DNA of 24,765 nucleotides from JAVBNW01 sp031551255 (GCA_031551255.1 JAVBNW010000087.1:1-24765), one strand, 5' to 3'. Numbered from the stretch's first letter, positions 7,093 to 16,015 are shown. Program-made: numbers and translations. Notes: generated by a model from the sequence alone, not told the origin.

Positions 7093-10000
7093 ATGCTTCG
7101 CACGCTCGAGGGCCGCGTAGGCTCGGGAAAGACGACGCGGGTGCTCAGGGAAGTTGCGCAGGCGGCAGCCCGGGGCGAGAGGGTGCTGATGATCGTACCC
7201 GAGCAACTGACGCTATCGGCGGAGCTCCAGCTCGCCGATGCGCTGAGCGCCCCAGGCTTTTTGCTGGCGGAAGTGCTGTCCCCAACGCGCCTTTTAAGAC
7301 GCGTAAACGAGGCGGTGGGCGGCTTGGCGGGCCGCGTGATCATCGACGAACAGGGCAGAGCCATGGCGCTGCGCGCGGCGTTGAGCGAGCTTGACGACTC
7401 CCTTTCCGTGTTGCGCGGCGCTGGGGGTAAAATGGGGTTTGTGGAGTGGCTGGCGGATGTGCTCACGGAGTTTTCGCAGGGCGATATCGGTTCCACCGAA
7501 TTGCGCCTCGCGGCCGACGCGCTTAAGGACGGCCCCACCCGCATGAAGCTCTACGATCTTGCCGCGGTAAACGATCGGTATCTCGACACACTCGAGGGCC
7601 GCTTTTTGGATACCGCCGAGGCGACGGAGCTCTTCCTTGGCAATGTTAAGCGCGCGGATTTCCTCAGCGGTGCGCGCGTATGGGTGGACGGCTTCGACAT
7701 CATGCCCCCGCGCACACTTCGGATGATGGTGGGGCTGGCCGTGGCCGCGCGCGAGGTAACCATAGCGCTGACGCTCCCGGAAGGCGATGAGCGGGGTGAA
7801 GGGTTGTTTGAGCCGGTGGCGCAGTCCTTTGGGCGCTTAGCCGCATTGGCGCAAGAGGCGGGCATTCCCCTTTCGCGGGAAGCGCTCGCGCGCGAAGCAT
7901 ACCAATCCGCGGAAATCGGCCATCTTGAGCGCGAATGGGATGCGCATCCCGTCGAGGCGTGGTTAGGCGTACCGCGCAGCATCGAATTGGTGGCCGCGCC
8001 GACCCCGCGCGAGGAATGCGATCTTGCCGCCGCCGCCATGCTGGCGCTTCATCGCGACGAAGGCGTTTCGTTCGGGGATATGGCCTGCGTGCTGGGCGAC
8101 GAAGAGAGCTACGCCCCGCTCATGCGCCGCGCGCTTAACGCCAGGGAAATTCCTGCGTTTATCGCGCAGCCGCTTACCGCGGCCTTTCACCCTGCCGCGC
8201 GCTGGTGGCTCTGGGCCATGCAGGCCGCGGCGACCGGCATGCGGGGCGGCGAAATGGCGCGCGTGCTGCGCTCGGGCTGGTCGGGCGCGGGCGAGGACGA
8301 GGCGGATCAGCTGATGAACCTGCTCTTTACGCACGGCCTTGCCGGGCGCGCATGGGAGCGCCCCCTGGCGGAGGACGCGGCGGTCGATGCCGCGCGGGAA
8401 AAGGCGATCGCCCCATTGCTTAGGTACGCCGCGCGGGTGAAGGGCCGGCCTTCGGCGGGCGATATGGCCCGGGCCGCCTATTTGCTGCTGGAGGAAGCCG
8501 AAATTTATCCGCGGCTCATGCAAAAAATCGACTCTTGCAATGCGCGCGGCGAGGGCGTACAGGCCGAACAGCACGCGCAGGTTTGGAACCGGATGCTGGA
8601 TATCCTCGACCAGGCGGTGGAACTGCTTGCGGATAGGGCGATCCCACACGCGGAATTTCTGCTCGCGCTGGAGGCCGGGCTCGAGAGCGCGCAGCTCGCG
8701 GCCTTGCCGCCCAGGCCGGATCAGGTCATGGTCACCTCGATATCCCGCGTGAAGGGCTCGGGCATTCAGGCGCTGTTCCTGCTCGGGCTCAACGACGGCG
8801 TGTTGCCTTCCGCTCCGGCATCCGAGGGGCTCCTGGGAGGGGATGAACGCGAGGCAATCAACCTCGCCTATCAAAAAATCGGCTCGCCATCGCGGCTAAA
8901 CGGCGCGACCGAGCGAGATCAGGCTGAGCACTTTTCCGTGTATTGCGCCATCACGCTGCCCACGCGCCGTTTATATCTTTCCTACGCGAGCACGGGGGAA
9001 GACGGTGCGGCGATGCGTCCGTCCATCCTGCTCAATCGCGTCAGGGCGATTTTCCCACGGCTTACGGCCACAAGCGCGCCGTCAAGTGCCGAAGAAGGGG
9101 GGCTTCCCGCGCTGTGGAAGGCCGCGTCCGCGCTGCGCGAGGGCAGTGCGGACGATGAGCAGCTGGCCGCGTGGCGCTATTTTCTTGCCGCGCCGCAATA
9201 CCGGAGCGATGTGCTCGCCGCGCGCGACGCGCTCTTACCCGTGCAAGCGCCGACAAACCTTTCCCCCGCTGTCGCCGAAGAGCTGTTCGGCCGGCGCTCC
9301 ATCGGCGTTACGCGGCTGGAGCGCTTTGCGCTATGTCCGTTCCGCCACTTCGTTCAAAACGGGCTCCGCCCCATGCCGCTGTACGAGCCGGGCCTTCGGC
9401 CGTTGGACGTGGGCTCGCTGTACCACGCGGCGTTGGATGCGCTGACCGGCGCAGTCGCGCACGAAGGGGTTGCATGGGAGGCGATCGACGAGGGCTTGCT
9501 CGGAGCGCTGCTTGAACGGACGATGGACCCCCTGATTGCGCAGGCGGCGCAAACGCCCGGCTACGAGGGGGGACGCGCGGCCGCGCGCCTTCGCGAAATT
9601 CGGCGCACGCTTCACAAAACCGCCCGCGTCGTGGCGTTTCAGCTCAAGGGAAGCTTGTTCGTGCCGATAGGAAAGGAAATTCCCTTCGGGAGAGACATGC
9701 CTTACCCCCCGCTTGAACTTACGCTGGATGACGGAGGGAAGATTGAACTCGAAGGGCGCATCGACCGCGTGGATTTTTACCGCCACGGGCGCGACTCCTT
9801 GCTGCGGGTGATCGACTACAAGTCCGGCAATGCCAAGCTGGATGTTCAGGCGATCGAGCAGGGGCTGGCGCTTCAGCTTCCGCTGTATGCCGTGGTGGCT
9901 GAGCGGGCGCTAGGGGGCGAGACTGCGGGCTTTTTCTACTGTAAGATCGCCGACGCCGTGGCCGAAGCGCCCGATGGCGAGGGAGAGCCGGAAACGCGCC

Positions 10001-10311
10001 TGTTCGCGCGCGCACACAAGCTCAGCGGCCTGATGCTTGAGGATGGGGGCATCGCGCGGGCGATGGATGCCGAGCTCGACAAAGGAGACAGATTGCCCGC
10101 TCGCCTGAAAAAGGACGGCACGTTCTACGCGAACTCAGGCGTGCTTGCGCGCGAGGATCTGCGCGCGCTGCTGCTGGGCGCGCAGAATACTGCCGCTAAG
10201 CTTGCCGCGCGCATGCTGGGGGGCGAAGCCGCGCCCGACCCTGCGCACACAGGCGGGGGAACCGCATGTGATACCTGCGAATACGCGGGCATCTGCGGCA
10301 AGGGATTTTAG
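7093..10311 (+). CDS. addB: ATP-dependent helicase/deoxyribonuclease subunit B
   Basis: The 1072-residue product is AddB of the AddAB complex, which resects double-strand breaks and responds to Chi sites. The N-terminus has a P-loop GRVGSGKTT (residues ~7-15) followed by VLMIVPEQLTL, as in AddB. The C-terminal RecB-type nuclease is shown by GRIDRVDFY then VIDYKSGNAK (D908, K910) and a GLALQLPLY motif. The four cysteines of the AddB [4Fe-4S] staple are present: C748 in LCPFRHF, then C1059, C1062 and C1068 at the extreme C-terminus. AAAGGAGG (7077-7084) sets the start. In most Firmicutes addA follows directly; here it does not, and a GH26 gene begins 46 bases downstream. Confidence 0.95.
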   Translation: MLRTLEGRVGSGKTTRVLREVAQAAARGERVLMIVPEQLTLSAELQLADALSAPGFLLAEVLSPTRLLRRVNEAVGGLAGRVIIDEQGRAMALRAALSELDDSLSVLRGAGGKMGFVEWLADVLTEFSQGDIGSTELRLAADALKDGPTRMKLYDLAAVNDRYLDTLEGRFLDTAEATELFLGNVKRADFLSGARVWVDGFDIMPPRTLRMMVGLAVAAREVTIALTLPEGDERGEGLFEPVAQSFGRLAALAQEAGIPLSREALAREAYQSAEIGHLEREWDAHPVEAWLGVPRSIELVAAPTPREECDLAAAAMLALHRDEGVSFGDMACVLGDEESYAPLMRRALNAREIPAFIAQPLTAAFHPAARWWLWAMQAAATGMRGGEMARVLRSGWSGAGEDEADQLMNLLFTHGLAGRAWERPLAEDAAVDAAREKAIAPLLRYAARVKGRPSAGDMARAAYLLLEEAEIYPRLMQKIDSCNARGEGVQAEQHAQVWNRMLDILDQAVELLADRAIPHAEFLLALEAGLESAQLAALPPRPDQVMVTSISRVKGSGIQALFLLGLNDGVLPSAPASEGLLGGDEREAINLAYQKIGSPSRLNGATERDQAEHFSVYCAITLPTRRLYLSYASTGEDGAAMRPSILLNRVRAIFPRLTATSAPSSAEEGGLPALWKAASALREGSADDEQLAAWRYFLAAPQYRSDVLAARDALLPVQAPTNLSPAVAEELFGRRSIGVTRLERFALCPFRHFVQNGLRPMPLYEPGLRPLDVGSLYHAALDALTGAVAHEGVAWEAIDEGLLGALLERTMDPLIAQAAQTPGYEGGRAAARLREIRRTLHKTARVVAFQLKGSLFVPIGKEIPFGRDMPYPPLELTLDDGGKIELEGRIDRVDFYRHGRDSLLRVIDYKSGNAKLDVQAIEQGLALQLPLYAVVAERALGGETAGFFYCKIADAVAEAPDGEGEPETRLFARAHKLSGLMLEDGGIARAMDAELDKGDRLPARLKKDGTFYANSGVLAREDLRALLLGAQNTAAKLAARMLGGEAAPDPAHTGGGTACDTCEYAGICGKGF

Positions 10312-10357
10312 CAAGCCACATATGCGTTATATATCAATAACAAGGAGGATTACCCAT

Positions 10358-11311
10358 ATGCAGAAACTGTGCAACCCAGCCCCTTCCAAGGAAGCCGCCG
10401 CCCTGTACGACTATCTATGGGAATGCTACGGAAGCAAGGCGCTCACCGGCCAACACACCAAGACCGTAGGGCAGCAGGAGATTTGGCATATTCAGGACGT
10501 CACCGGCAAACTGCCGGCCATCTGCGGCTTTGAGATGCTGGGCTATTCGCCCAACGTCAACTATACCGACACCGACGAAGGCGCGATCGGGGAAGTAATG
10601 GAGAACGTAAACACCATCGACACCGCCATCGAATGGGCGCAAAAGCACCGCGGCATCGTCACGTACTGCTGGCACTGGTTCTCGCCGATGCGCGGTCATA
10701 ACAAGAGTTTTTATACTCAGTATACCGACTTTGACATTCGCGCGGCGGTGGAATAGGGCACGCCGGAGCATACCGCCACCATCCGGGATATCGACATCAT
10801 GGCCGACCTTCTCAAGCGGTTTCGGGATGCGGGCATCCCCATTCTATGGCGGCCGCTGCACGAGGCCGACGGCGCGTGGTTCTGGTGGGGCGCGTACGGC
10901 GCGCAGGCCTGTGTAAAGCTGTATCGGCTGATGTACGATAGGTTTGTAAACCTTCATAAGCTTAACAATCTGATTTGGATATGGAACAGCGTAAGCCCCG
11001 ATTGGTACCCCGGCGACGACTGCGTGGATATCATCAGCCGGGATGTGTATGCCAAGAACGACGGCGCGCTCAAGGCCGAATTCGAAGACGTGAAAAAGCT
11101 AAACCCCGACAAAATCGTAGCGCTAGCCGAGTGCGGCATCGCGCCCGATCCTGAAAAGATGAAGGCCAAAGAGGCGATGTGGGCCTGGTACATGGTATGG
11201 TGCGGGGGATTCGTAATGGACGACAAGGGCAACTCGAGGGAGCAGCTCAAGGCCATCTACGAAAGCCCGCTCACCGTCGCACTGGACGACCTGCCGTGGA
11301 ACCGAAAGTAG
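10358..11311 (+). pseudogene. GH26 beta-mannanase-like glycoside hydrolase with an in-frame amber codon
   Basis: From ATG 10358 (AGGAGG at 10343-10348) one frame runs 317 codons to TAG 11309, interrupted only by TAG at 10754-10756 (codon 133). With that position read through, the protein matches GH26: LTGQHT near the start, GIVTYCWHWFSPM, the acid/base glutamate in WRPLHEADGAWFWWG (E169), WIWNSVSPDWYPGDD, and the nucleophile in ALAECG (E258). There is no signal peptide, so it would act inside the cell on imported manno-oligosaccharides. Terminating at codon 133 would lose both catalytic glutamates. An internal ATG at 10799 could restart but would lack the first strands of the barrel. It may be a recent pseudogene, a sequence error or a readthrough gene. 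Confidence 0.82.
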
Positions 11312-11499
11312 TTGCCACGCTACCGTCCGCCGACGCGGCCGGGCGCGCGGATTGAAACGGCAAGCGGTAAAAGGCATACTGATCGGCTTCGCGTCGCGCC
11401 CCGTCGGGCGCGTGGGTTGCAATAGGGTAAGCGGATCTTCTTCGTCCGGGTAGTCCGCATCCCATCCAAAGAATCCTACATTGCGGGAAGGCGGGCAAC
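11312..11499. other. Intergenic stretch with no recognisable gene
   Basis: This lies between the convergent GH26 and UroD-like genes. Short open stretches exist on the minus strand but have no ribosome site and no recognisable motif. It could be eroded coding sequence, but I cannot support that. The following palindrome (11500-11563) is listed separately. Confidence 0.4.
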
Positions 11500-11563
11500 A
11501 TTGGACAGCGCGATGCCGGGCGGCGGCTCTGAGAGTCCCTCGTCCGGCATTGCGCTGTCCAAT
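11500..11563. repeat. Long near-perfect inverted repeat between convergent genes
   Basis: The 20-base arms 11500-11519 and 11544-11563 are complementary except at one position (ATTGGACAGCGC versus GCGCTGTCCAAT at the ends). Pairing continues weakly into the 24-base centre. Only a loose CTCTATTTT follows on the plus strand, so it is a weak terminator candidate for GH26. A mobile palindromic repeat is the alternative. Confidence 0.6.
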
Positions 11564-11588
11564 TCTCTATTTTCCAGCAATATCGCCG

Positions 11589-12683
11589 TTATTTTTCGTT
11601 TTTCTTCGCGCATGCCTCTATCACGTAGTCGTATGTCGCAAGCGCCTCCTCCTCATCCTTGACGCGCAGCGAGAGCGCCAATCCTCTAAGCTCCAGCGCA
11701 TCAAGCACCGCGTCCAGTTCGTCGCGCGCAAGATCCGCGCCGAAATACAGGCACTTCCCGGCCTTCTGAACGGAGGCGAGCACGTCGAGCTTGTCGAAAA
11801 TCGGCAGGTCGCCCTCGTCCTTTTGCGCCTGCACCATGTGAAGGCGGCTCACGCTCAGCTGCTGCGGAAACACGTGATAGCTTGTCGGGTGGGTATGCAT
11901 GCCGTTGTAGTCGAACTGCGCGCACATGCGCTCGTGCAGCGGCACCACGAAATCCCGCATCTGTGCGGGCGTGGTAAGCGCGCACAGGTCTTCCTGAAAT
12001 TGATTGACGGCGCCGGGCGCCCACAGGCCGTACGGATGCAGCATGCCGCCGGCGATACGTTTGGAATGGCGCAGCGTCAGCTTTACCATATCGACATAGA
12101 ACCGGTTGATCGCATCGAGCATCGCATACACCGCGTCCGGCTCATCGTAGAACGCGTATACCATCTCTTCCTGCCCGATCAGCGCGCCGTACACATCCAG
12201 ACAGCCCCGCATCAGGGTTTCGGTAACCGGGTATTCCTCGCCGAAGCGAGCCTCGTATTTTTCAAGAAACTCGCAGTATTTGCGCAGCCACGGGCTTTCT
12301 TCCGGCCTAAGCTTCGCGGGGTCTCCCGGGGAGCTTAGGCAGGGCGTAGACACAAACGAATGCTCCATCGCGACCACGCCGCAGCCCAGCAGGCACTCCA
12401 TCCACGGGATGCCGCCAAAGGGCGAAACACCCCTGAGCATGTCGCGGGGAATGCGACTGCCCGACCGGAACTCCATCTCTACGGCCGTCTGCTCGGCAAA
12501 GGCGTCCACGTCCACCATATTGGGCGTAATCGTCAGCCCGTGCTGCATCAGCGCCCGGGATGCGCGCATCTTGTCGTAGGGGAAGCGATCGCCGGTGGTA
12601 AATGTCATCAGCGGACGTTTCTGCGGCGCGCGCCGCCAAAATGCGTCGTGCAGCGCAAGCTTTTCCCTGGTCGTATCGTCCAT
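11589..12683 (-). CDS. Uroporphyrinogen decarboxylase-fold protein (methyltransferase-like, not HemE)
   Basis: The 364-residue protein reads as a UroD/MtaA-superfamily TIM barrel: an N-terminal DDTTREKLALHDAFWRR helix, MDVDAFAEQ-like surroundings, a GCGVVAMEH strand, and a C-terminal GKCLYFGADLARDELDAVLDALE segment like the last barrel strands of corrinoid methyltransferases. The RQAGR signature of true HemE near the N-terminus is absent, as is an obvious H-x-C...C zinc site; HTHPTSYH near residue 265 is the only clustered metal-ligand candidate. The reaction is therefore unknown. AGGAGG lies just before ATG 12683. It is downstream of the glycyl radical enzyme but separated by a strong terminator, so it probably has its own promoter. 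Confidence 0.72.
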   Translation of the reverse strand: MDDTTREKLALHDAFWRRAPQKRPLMTFTTGDRFPYDKMRASRALMQHGLTITPNMVDVDAFAEQTAVEMEFRSGSRIPRDMLRGVSPFGGIPWMECLLGCGVVAMEHSFVSTPCLSSPGDPAKLRPEESPWLRKYCEFLEKYEARFGEEYPVTETLMRGCLDVYGALIGQEEMVYAFYDEPDAVYAMLDAINRFYVDMVKLTLRHSKRIAGGMLHPYGLWAPGAVNQFQEDLCALTTPAQMRDFVVPLHERMCAQFDYNGMHTHPTSYHVFPQQLSVSRLHMVQAQKDEGDLPIFDKLDVLASVQKAGKCLYFGADLARDELDAVLDALELRGLALSLRVKDEEEALATYDYVIEACAKKNEK

Positions 12684-12845
12684 CGGCGCACCTCCTCGTC
12701 GCTATAGCTTCATCGTAGCTTTTTTTGTGGCGTGCGGCAAGGGGGGCAAACCCAATCCCTTAGTTTTCAGCGCTTTATCGTTGTTTTGTATCGTGCAAAA
12801 ACCATCGGTACGTATGATGTACGATACGCGCACACTCAACGACAC

Positions 12846-12883
12846 AAAAATGGGATGCCCAACCTTGCCCGGTTGGGCATCCC
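12846..12883 (-). terminator. Rho-independent terminator of the glycyl radical enzyme operon
   Basis: GGGATGCCCAACC (12852-12864) pairs perfectly over 13 bases with GGTTGGGCATCCC (12871-12883) across a six-base loop. On the minus strand a TTTTT run (12846-12850) follows after one A. It lies 37 bases beyond the stop of the enzyme gene. Confidence 0.92.
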
Positions 12884-12919
12884 GTCATCGCCGCGCAGAA
12901 GCGGTTTGGAATTAGCCTA

Positions 12920-15100
12920 TTACGACGCCAACAAGATTCTATCTACGACGAGTTTGCGGAACTCGGGTGTGAGGAGGCAGAAGTAGGCTGTAAAGCCGGT
13001 AACGCGCACGACGAGGTCGGGGTAGAGATCGGGGTTTTCGTTGGCGGCGAGGATCTGGTCGGCGTCGATGATGTTAATGTTCAGAAGCGTCGAGCCCTCA
13101 AGGCAGATGGCCCTTACGTAGCTTACGATCTTCATCACGGCCTCGTCGCCCCTTGCCATGCCCGGGTCGAGCTCCAGCTGGATGGGCGCGGTGTTTCCGT
13201 AGCCCGGCTGCACCGAGCAGATGGCGTTGCTCATCGCCGTCAGCGCTCCATCCTTGCGGAAGCCCGGGTGCGGGTTCGCGCCGTGGTTGATCGGCTCGAA
13301 GTCCTTGCGCCCGTTGGGCGTGGCGCCAACCGCCTTGCCCAGGGCGATGGTGTTGGACCACGAGAACCAGCCCGGGATGTACTTGATGTCCCCTACGTCC
13401 ATGGCGTTTACGTCCTGGGTAAATGCCCTGGAGATGCGCACGGCCCATCGGTCCGCCGCCGTGCCGCCCCCGCCGTAGCGGCTGGATGCCTTGAGCATCA
13501 TGCGAATGTACTCGCCCCGCGCGCCTTCGTAGTTTTCGCACAAAGCCTCATACATCTCTTCCCACGTCAGCCGCTTCTCTTTCTCGATCCGCTGCTCCAG
13601 CGCGCCGAACGAATCCGACACCGTGGCGATCCCCGTGCCGTCGATGCACATGTTGTAGTACATGGCTCCGCCGTCCACCATGTCAAGGCCCTTTTCCACC
13701 GGCCCGTGGCTGATCAGGTTCAGCATCAGCTCCGGCTCGTTGTGAACCTGGTTCTTCAGGTGGAACCGGATCCCCTCCGCCGTCACTTCCACCGCGCGCC
13801 GCGCGTGCTTCGCGTACAGCTCCCACAGCCGCTCCGTGCTCCTTTCGCCGCCCGATTGCATCATCTCGTCCAGCGCCACCCGAAACACCTTGGCGTTGTT
13901 CACCTTCACGCAGTCGTTGAGCGTGTACTCAAGCCCCGGAAGGCTCATCCAATGGCAGCCTACCGCCACCCGCCTAACCGCAAGCTCACGCGAGTAGCCC
14001 TTGCGCATGAACCCTTCGCTCAGCGCCGTGTCCCCCGAAAAGCGCGGCCAGCCGTTCTTGTTCTTGAACAGGTACTCCACGCTCTTCTTGAGAAACTCCA
14101 TGTCCATCCCCTCGTGCACCCGCACCGTGATGTTGCACGAGGAGTCCAGCCAGTCCGCCGCTTCCAGCACAAGGTACGAAAACTCCGTCACCATGTCCCG
14201 GCCGTCCGCGGTCACACCGCCCACCTGGTAGTAGTGCGGGTCGTTCAGCAGAAGGCACGCCACGTAGTACTTCGCCTCGTCCCGCGTGATCCGCCCCGCC
14301 GCCACATCCGCCTCGTAGTACGGCCTGAGCAGTTCGTCCAGCTGCCCGCCCGCGCCGTCTCTATTGTATTCCCGCGATGCCATGTTAAACCAGCACATCC
14401 ACTCGCACACTTCCCTCAGCGTGCGCGGGGCCCCCTCCACCAGGTGCGACGTGCTCTTTCTCATCTGCTTAAGGTTCTCTTTCAGCACAGGGTGCTTCTC
14501 CGCCAAGAGCGCGGAGTCGATCCCTTCCACCGTCCGCTTCATCCACTGCTGTATGCCCCGGATCGTCATCTCTTCCGCGTCGTAAAACTCCGCCTTGTCG
14601 GGGTTCTTTACGCGGTATTCCTCAAGCTTCTTGAGCAGCCCGCCCCAGCCGAGCGCGAGCCCGATCTCGTAATCCCCGCCAAAGTGCGCGTCCGCCCCGA
14701 TCCCCGACACGATGCCGTACTTTTCCTGCTCGGGCTTAAGGTAGTCATACGAATAATCCGGGTTGAACGTCCGCCCGCCCCGAAGCCACGTCAGGCAGTT
14801 CATCCAACGGTTCGGAAACGCGTCCACCGGATCGATGAACACAGGGTGTTCCGCCATCAGCTTGTAGAAGTTCTTGCTGTAGCCGTCGTACCCATAGTAC
14901 TGCCCGTTTTCGTGGTTGGAATAGTTCTCAAAGCTGAACCCCTCGGGCGGCACCACCGCGCCGTAGTCGTCCCCATCCGCAAACGGGCGGTAACCCGCCT
15001 TATCCCTCGTGTCCTCAATCTTGCGCTCCCGTAGGATCGCCAGCCGATCCCGGTACTCCATCGGCGCTTCCGCCGCTACCTTGCCGATCCGCTCTCTCAT
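12920..15100 (-). CDS. Glycyl radical enzyme of the pyruvate formate-lyase family, unassigned subgroup
   Basis: The 726-residue enzyme has the C-terminal glycyl radical loop RVTGFTAYF with Gly702 as the radical site. The thiyl cysteine is most likely C382 in VAVGCHWMSLPGLEYTLNDCVKV. Known dehydratases, lyases and decarboxylases of this family have Cys-x-Glu there, and PFL has Cys-Cys; here it is Cys-His-Trp. The downstream Glu391 or Cys397 might take the missing role, which is my inference. The length is short for the family. AAGGAGG overlaps the stop of the activase gene and is seven bases before ATG 15100, so the two are one operon. The enzyme is oxygen-sensitive and cytoplasmic. The substrate is unknown; PFL activity is not supported by the active site. 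Confidence 0.88.
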   Translation of the reverse strand: MRERIGKVAAEAPMEYRDRLAILRERKIEDTRDKAGYRPFADGDDYGAVVPPEGFSFENYSNHENGQYYGYDGYSKNFYKLMAEHPVFIDPVDAFPNRWMNCLTWLRGGRTFNPDYSYDYLKPEQEKYGIVSGIGADAHFGGDYEIGLALGWGGLLKKLEEYRVKNPDKAEFYDAEEMTIRGIQQWMKRTVEGIDSALLAEKHPVLKENLKQMRKSTSHLVEGAPRTLREVCEWMCWFNMASREYNRDGAGGQLDELLRPYYEADVAAGRITRDEAKYYVACLLLNDPHYYQVGGVTADGRDMVTEFSYLVLEAADWLDSSCNITVRVHEGMDMEFLKKSVEYLFKNKNGWPRFSGDTALSEGFMRKGYSRELAVRRVAVGCHWMSLPGLEYTLNDCVKVNNAKVFRVALDEMMQSGGERSTERLWELYAKHARRAVEVTAEGIRFHLKNQVHNEPELMLNLISHGPVEKGLDMVDGGAMYYNMCIDGTGIATVSDSFGALEQRIEKEKRLTWEEMYEALCENYEGARGEYIRMMLKASSRYGGGGTAADRWAVRISRAFTQDVNAMDVGDIKYIPGWFSWSNTIALGKAVGATPNGRKDFEPINHGANPHPGFRKDGALTAMSNAICSVQPGYGNTAPIQLELDPGMARGDEAVMKIVSYVRAICLEGSTLLNINIIDADQILAANENPDLYPDLVVRVTGFTAYFCLLTPEFRKLVVDRILLAS

Positions 15101-15112
15101 GCCTCTTCCTCC

Positions 15113-15994
15113 TTATCCGACCCGCACCGCGATCCCCGCGCCTTCCGCCGCCCGCCGAAGCCCTTCCATTGCCTCGTTCGCCAGCGGCCGCGCGGCCCCG
15201 TGCGCGTTCTTTGCCCCCAAACCCTCGTACTTGGACGCGCCCAAAGGGTTGTAGTTGAGCAGCTCATAATACATGAGCCCTTCCCGGTTTTCCGACACAA
15301 ACCGCGCGATCGCCGCGATGTCCTCCGCGTTGTCGTTCACCCCCGGAATCACCGGCGTGCGCAGGATGTACGCCACCCCGGCCTTGGCAAGCTTCCTCAC
15401 GTTTTTAAGAATCTGCTCGTTCCCGATCCCCGTATGGCGCCTGTGCTTTTCACTATCCATCATCTTCACATCCGCCATCACCAAATCGATGTCCGGCAAA
15501 AGCTTCTCAAGCCGCTCCCACTCGTACGCAAGGTTCGTCTCGATCGCCGCCTGAATCCCCTCCGACCTTAACAGCGTAAGAATCTCCCCCGCGAACTGAG
15601 CCTGCATCAGCGCCTCGCCGCCCGACAGCGTCACCCCGCCGCCCGACGTCTTATAATACGTCGCGTCTTTAACAACCTGCTCCATCACCTGCGCGGCGCT
15701 CATCTCCATCCCCGCCACCGTCAGCGCCCCCGCAAAGCACACATCCGCGCTTTCAAGCAAAAGCTCCCCGCGCCCGGGCGGCAGCCCCTTCGCCATCCTT
15801 GCGGCCTCAAAACCCACGCACGCGCCGCAACCCACGCAGCGACCGCCGTACACCATAAGCTCCGGCTCCACCTTCAACGTCTCCGGGTTGTGGCACCAAT
15901 CGCAGCTCATGTTGCACCCCTTGAAAAATACCGTCGTCCGGATTCCCGGACCATCGTTTAGCGAAAATCGCTGTATGTCGCTTATCATCCCCAT
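15113..15994 (-). CDS. Glycyl radical enzyme activase (radical SAM)
   Basis: This 293-residue radical SAM enzyme would install the glycyl radical on the adjacent enzyme. The SAM-binding [4Fe-4S] cysteines are C27, C31 and C34 in KGCNMSCDWCHNPE, and SGGGVTLSGGEAL (117-129) is the SAM-contacting GGE region. Activases of eliminase-type enzymes usually carry two ferredoxin-like clusters after the first motif. Here only C53, C56, C59 (CVGCGAC) and an isolated C86 (DVCFAGAL) remain, enough for one cluster. GAGGTG lies eight bases before ATG 15994. It is the first gene of the operon, transcribed from the promoter at 16016-16044, and its stop overlaps the ribosome site of the enzyme gene. Confidence 0.92.
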   Translation of the reverse strand: MGMISDIQRFSLNDGPGIRTTVFFKGCNMSCDWCHNPETLKVEPELMVYGGRCVGCGACVGFEAARMAKGLPPGRGELLLESADVCFAGALTVAGMEMSAAQVMEQVVKDATYYKTSGGGVTLSGGEALMQAQFAGEILTLLRSEGIQAAIETNLAYEWERLEKLLPDIDLVMADVKMMDSEKHRRHTGIGNEQILKNVRKLAKAGVAYILRTPVIPGVNDNAEDIAAIARFVSENREGLMYYELLNYNPLGASKYEGLGAKNAHGAARPLANEAMEGLRRAAEGAGIAVRVG

Positions 15995-16015
15995 AGGGTA
16001 TTCACCTCAAACCAA

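Noticed and set aside
5319..11311. Genome-wide reassignment of TAG to an amino acid
   Set aside because: TAG is the natural end of the deaminase, serine hydrolase, AddB, GH26, binding lipoprotein, RbfA, RibF, flavin-binding and DUF3795 genes, at family-typical lengths or with tight gene spacing.
11481..12338. 285-codon plus-strand open frame
   Set aside because: It is antisense to the UroD-like gene and starts inside the inverted repeat region without a ribosome site.
11589..12683. Calling the UroD-fold gene hemE
   Set aside because: The RQAGR signature of uroporphyrinogen decarboxylase is missing and no heme genes are nearby.
12788..12827. GTATCGT...ACGATAC inverted repeat upstream of the UroD-like gene
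   Set aside because: The arms are only seven bases with a 26-base gap and no promoter could be fitted to them, so it is not distinguishable from chance.
13268..15034. 588-codon plus-strand open frame
   Set aside because: It lies wholly opposite the glycyl radical enzyme gene and is rich in His, Arg, Pro and Val, a typical antisense shadow in GC-rich coding DNA.
12920..15100. Calling the glycyl radical enzyme pyruvate formate-lyase
   Set aside because: The Cys-Cys pair of true PFL is absent at the active-site loop, and the activase has an extra-cluster insert not found in PFL activase.
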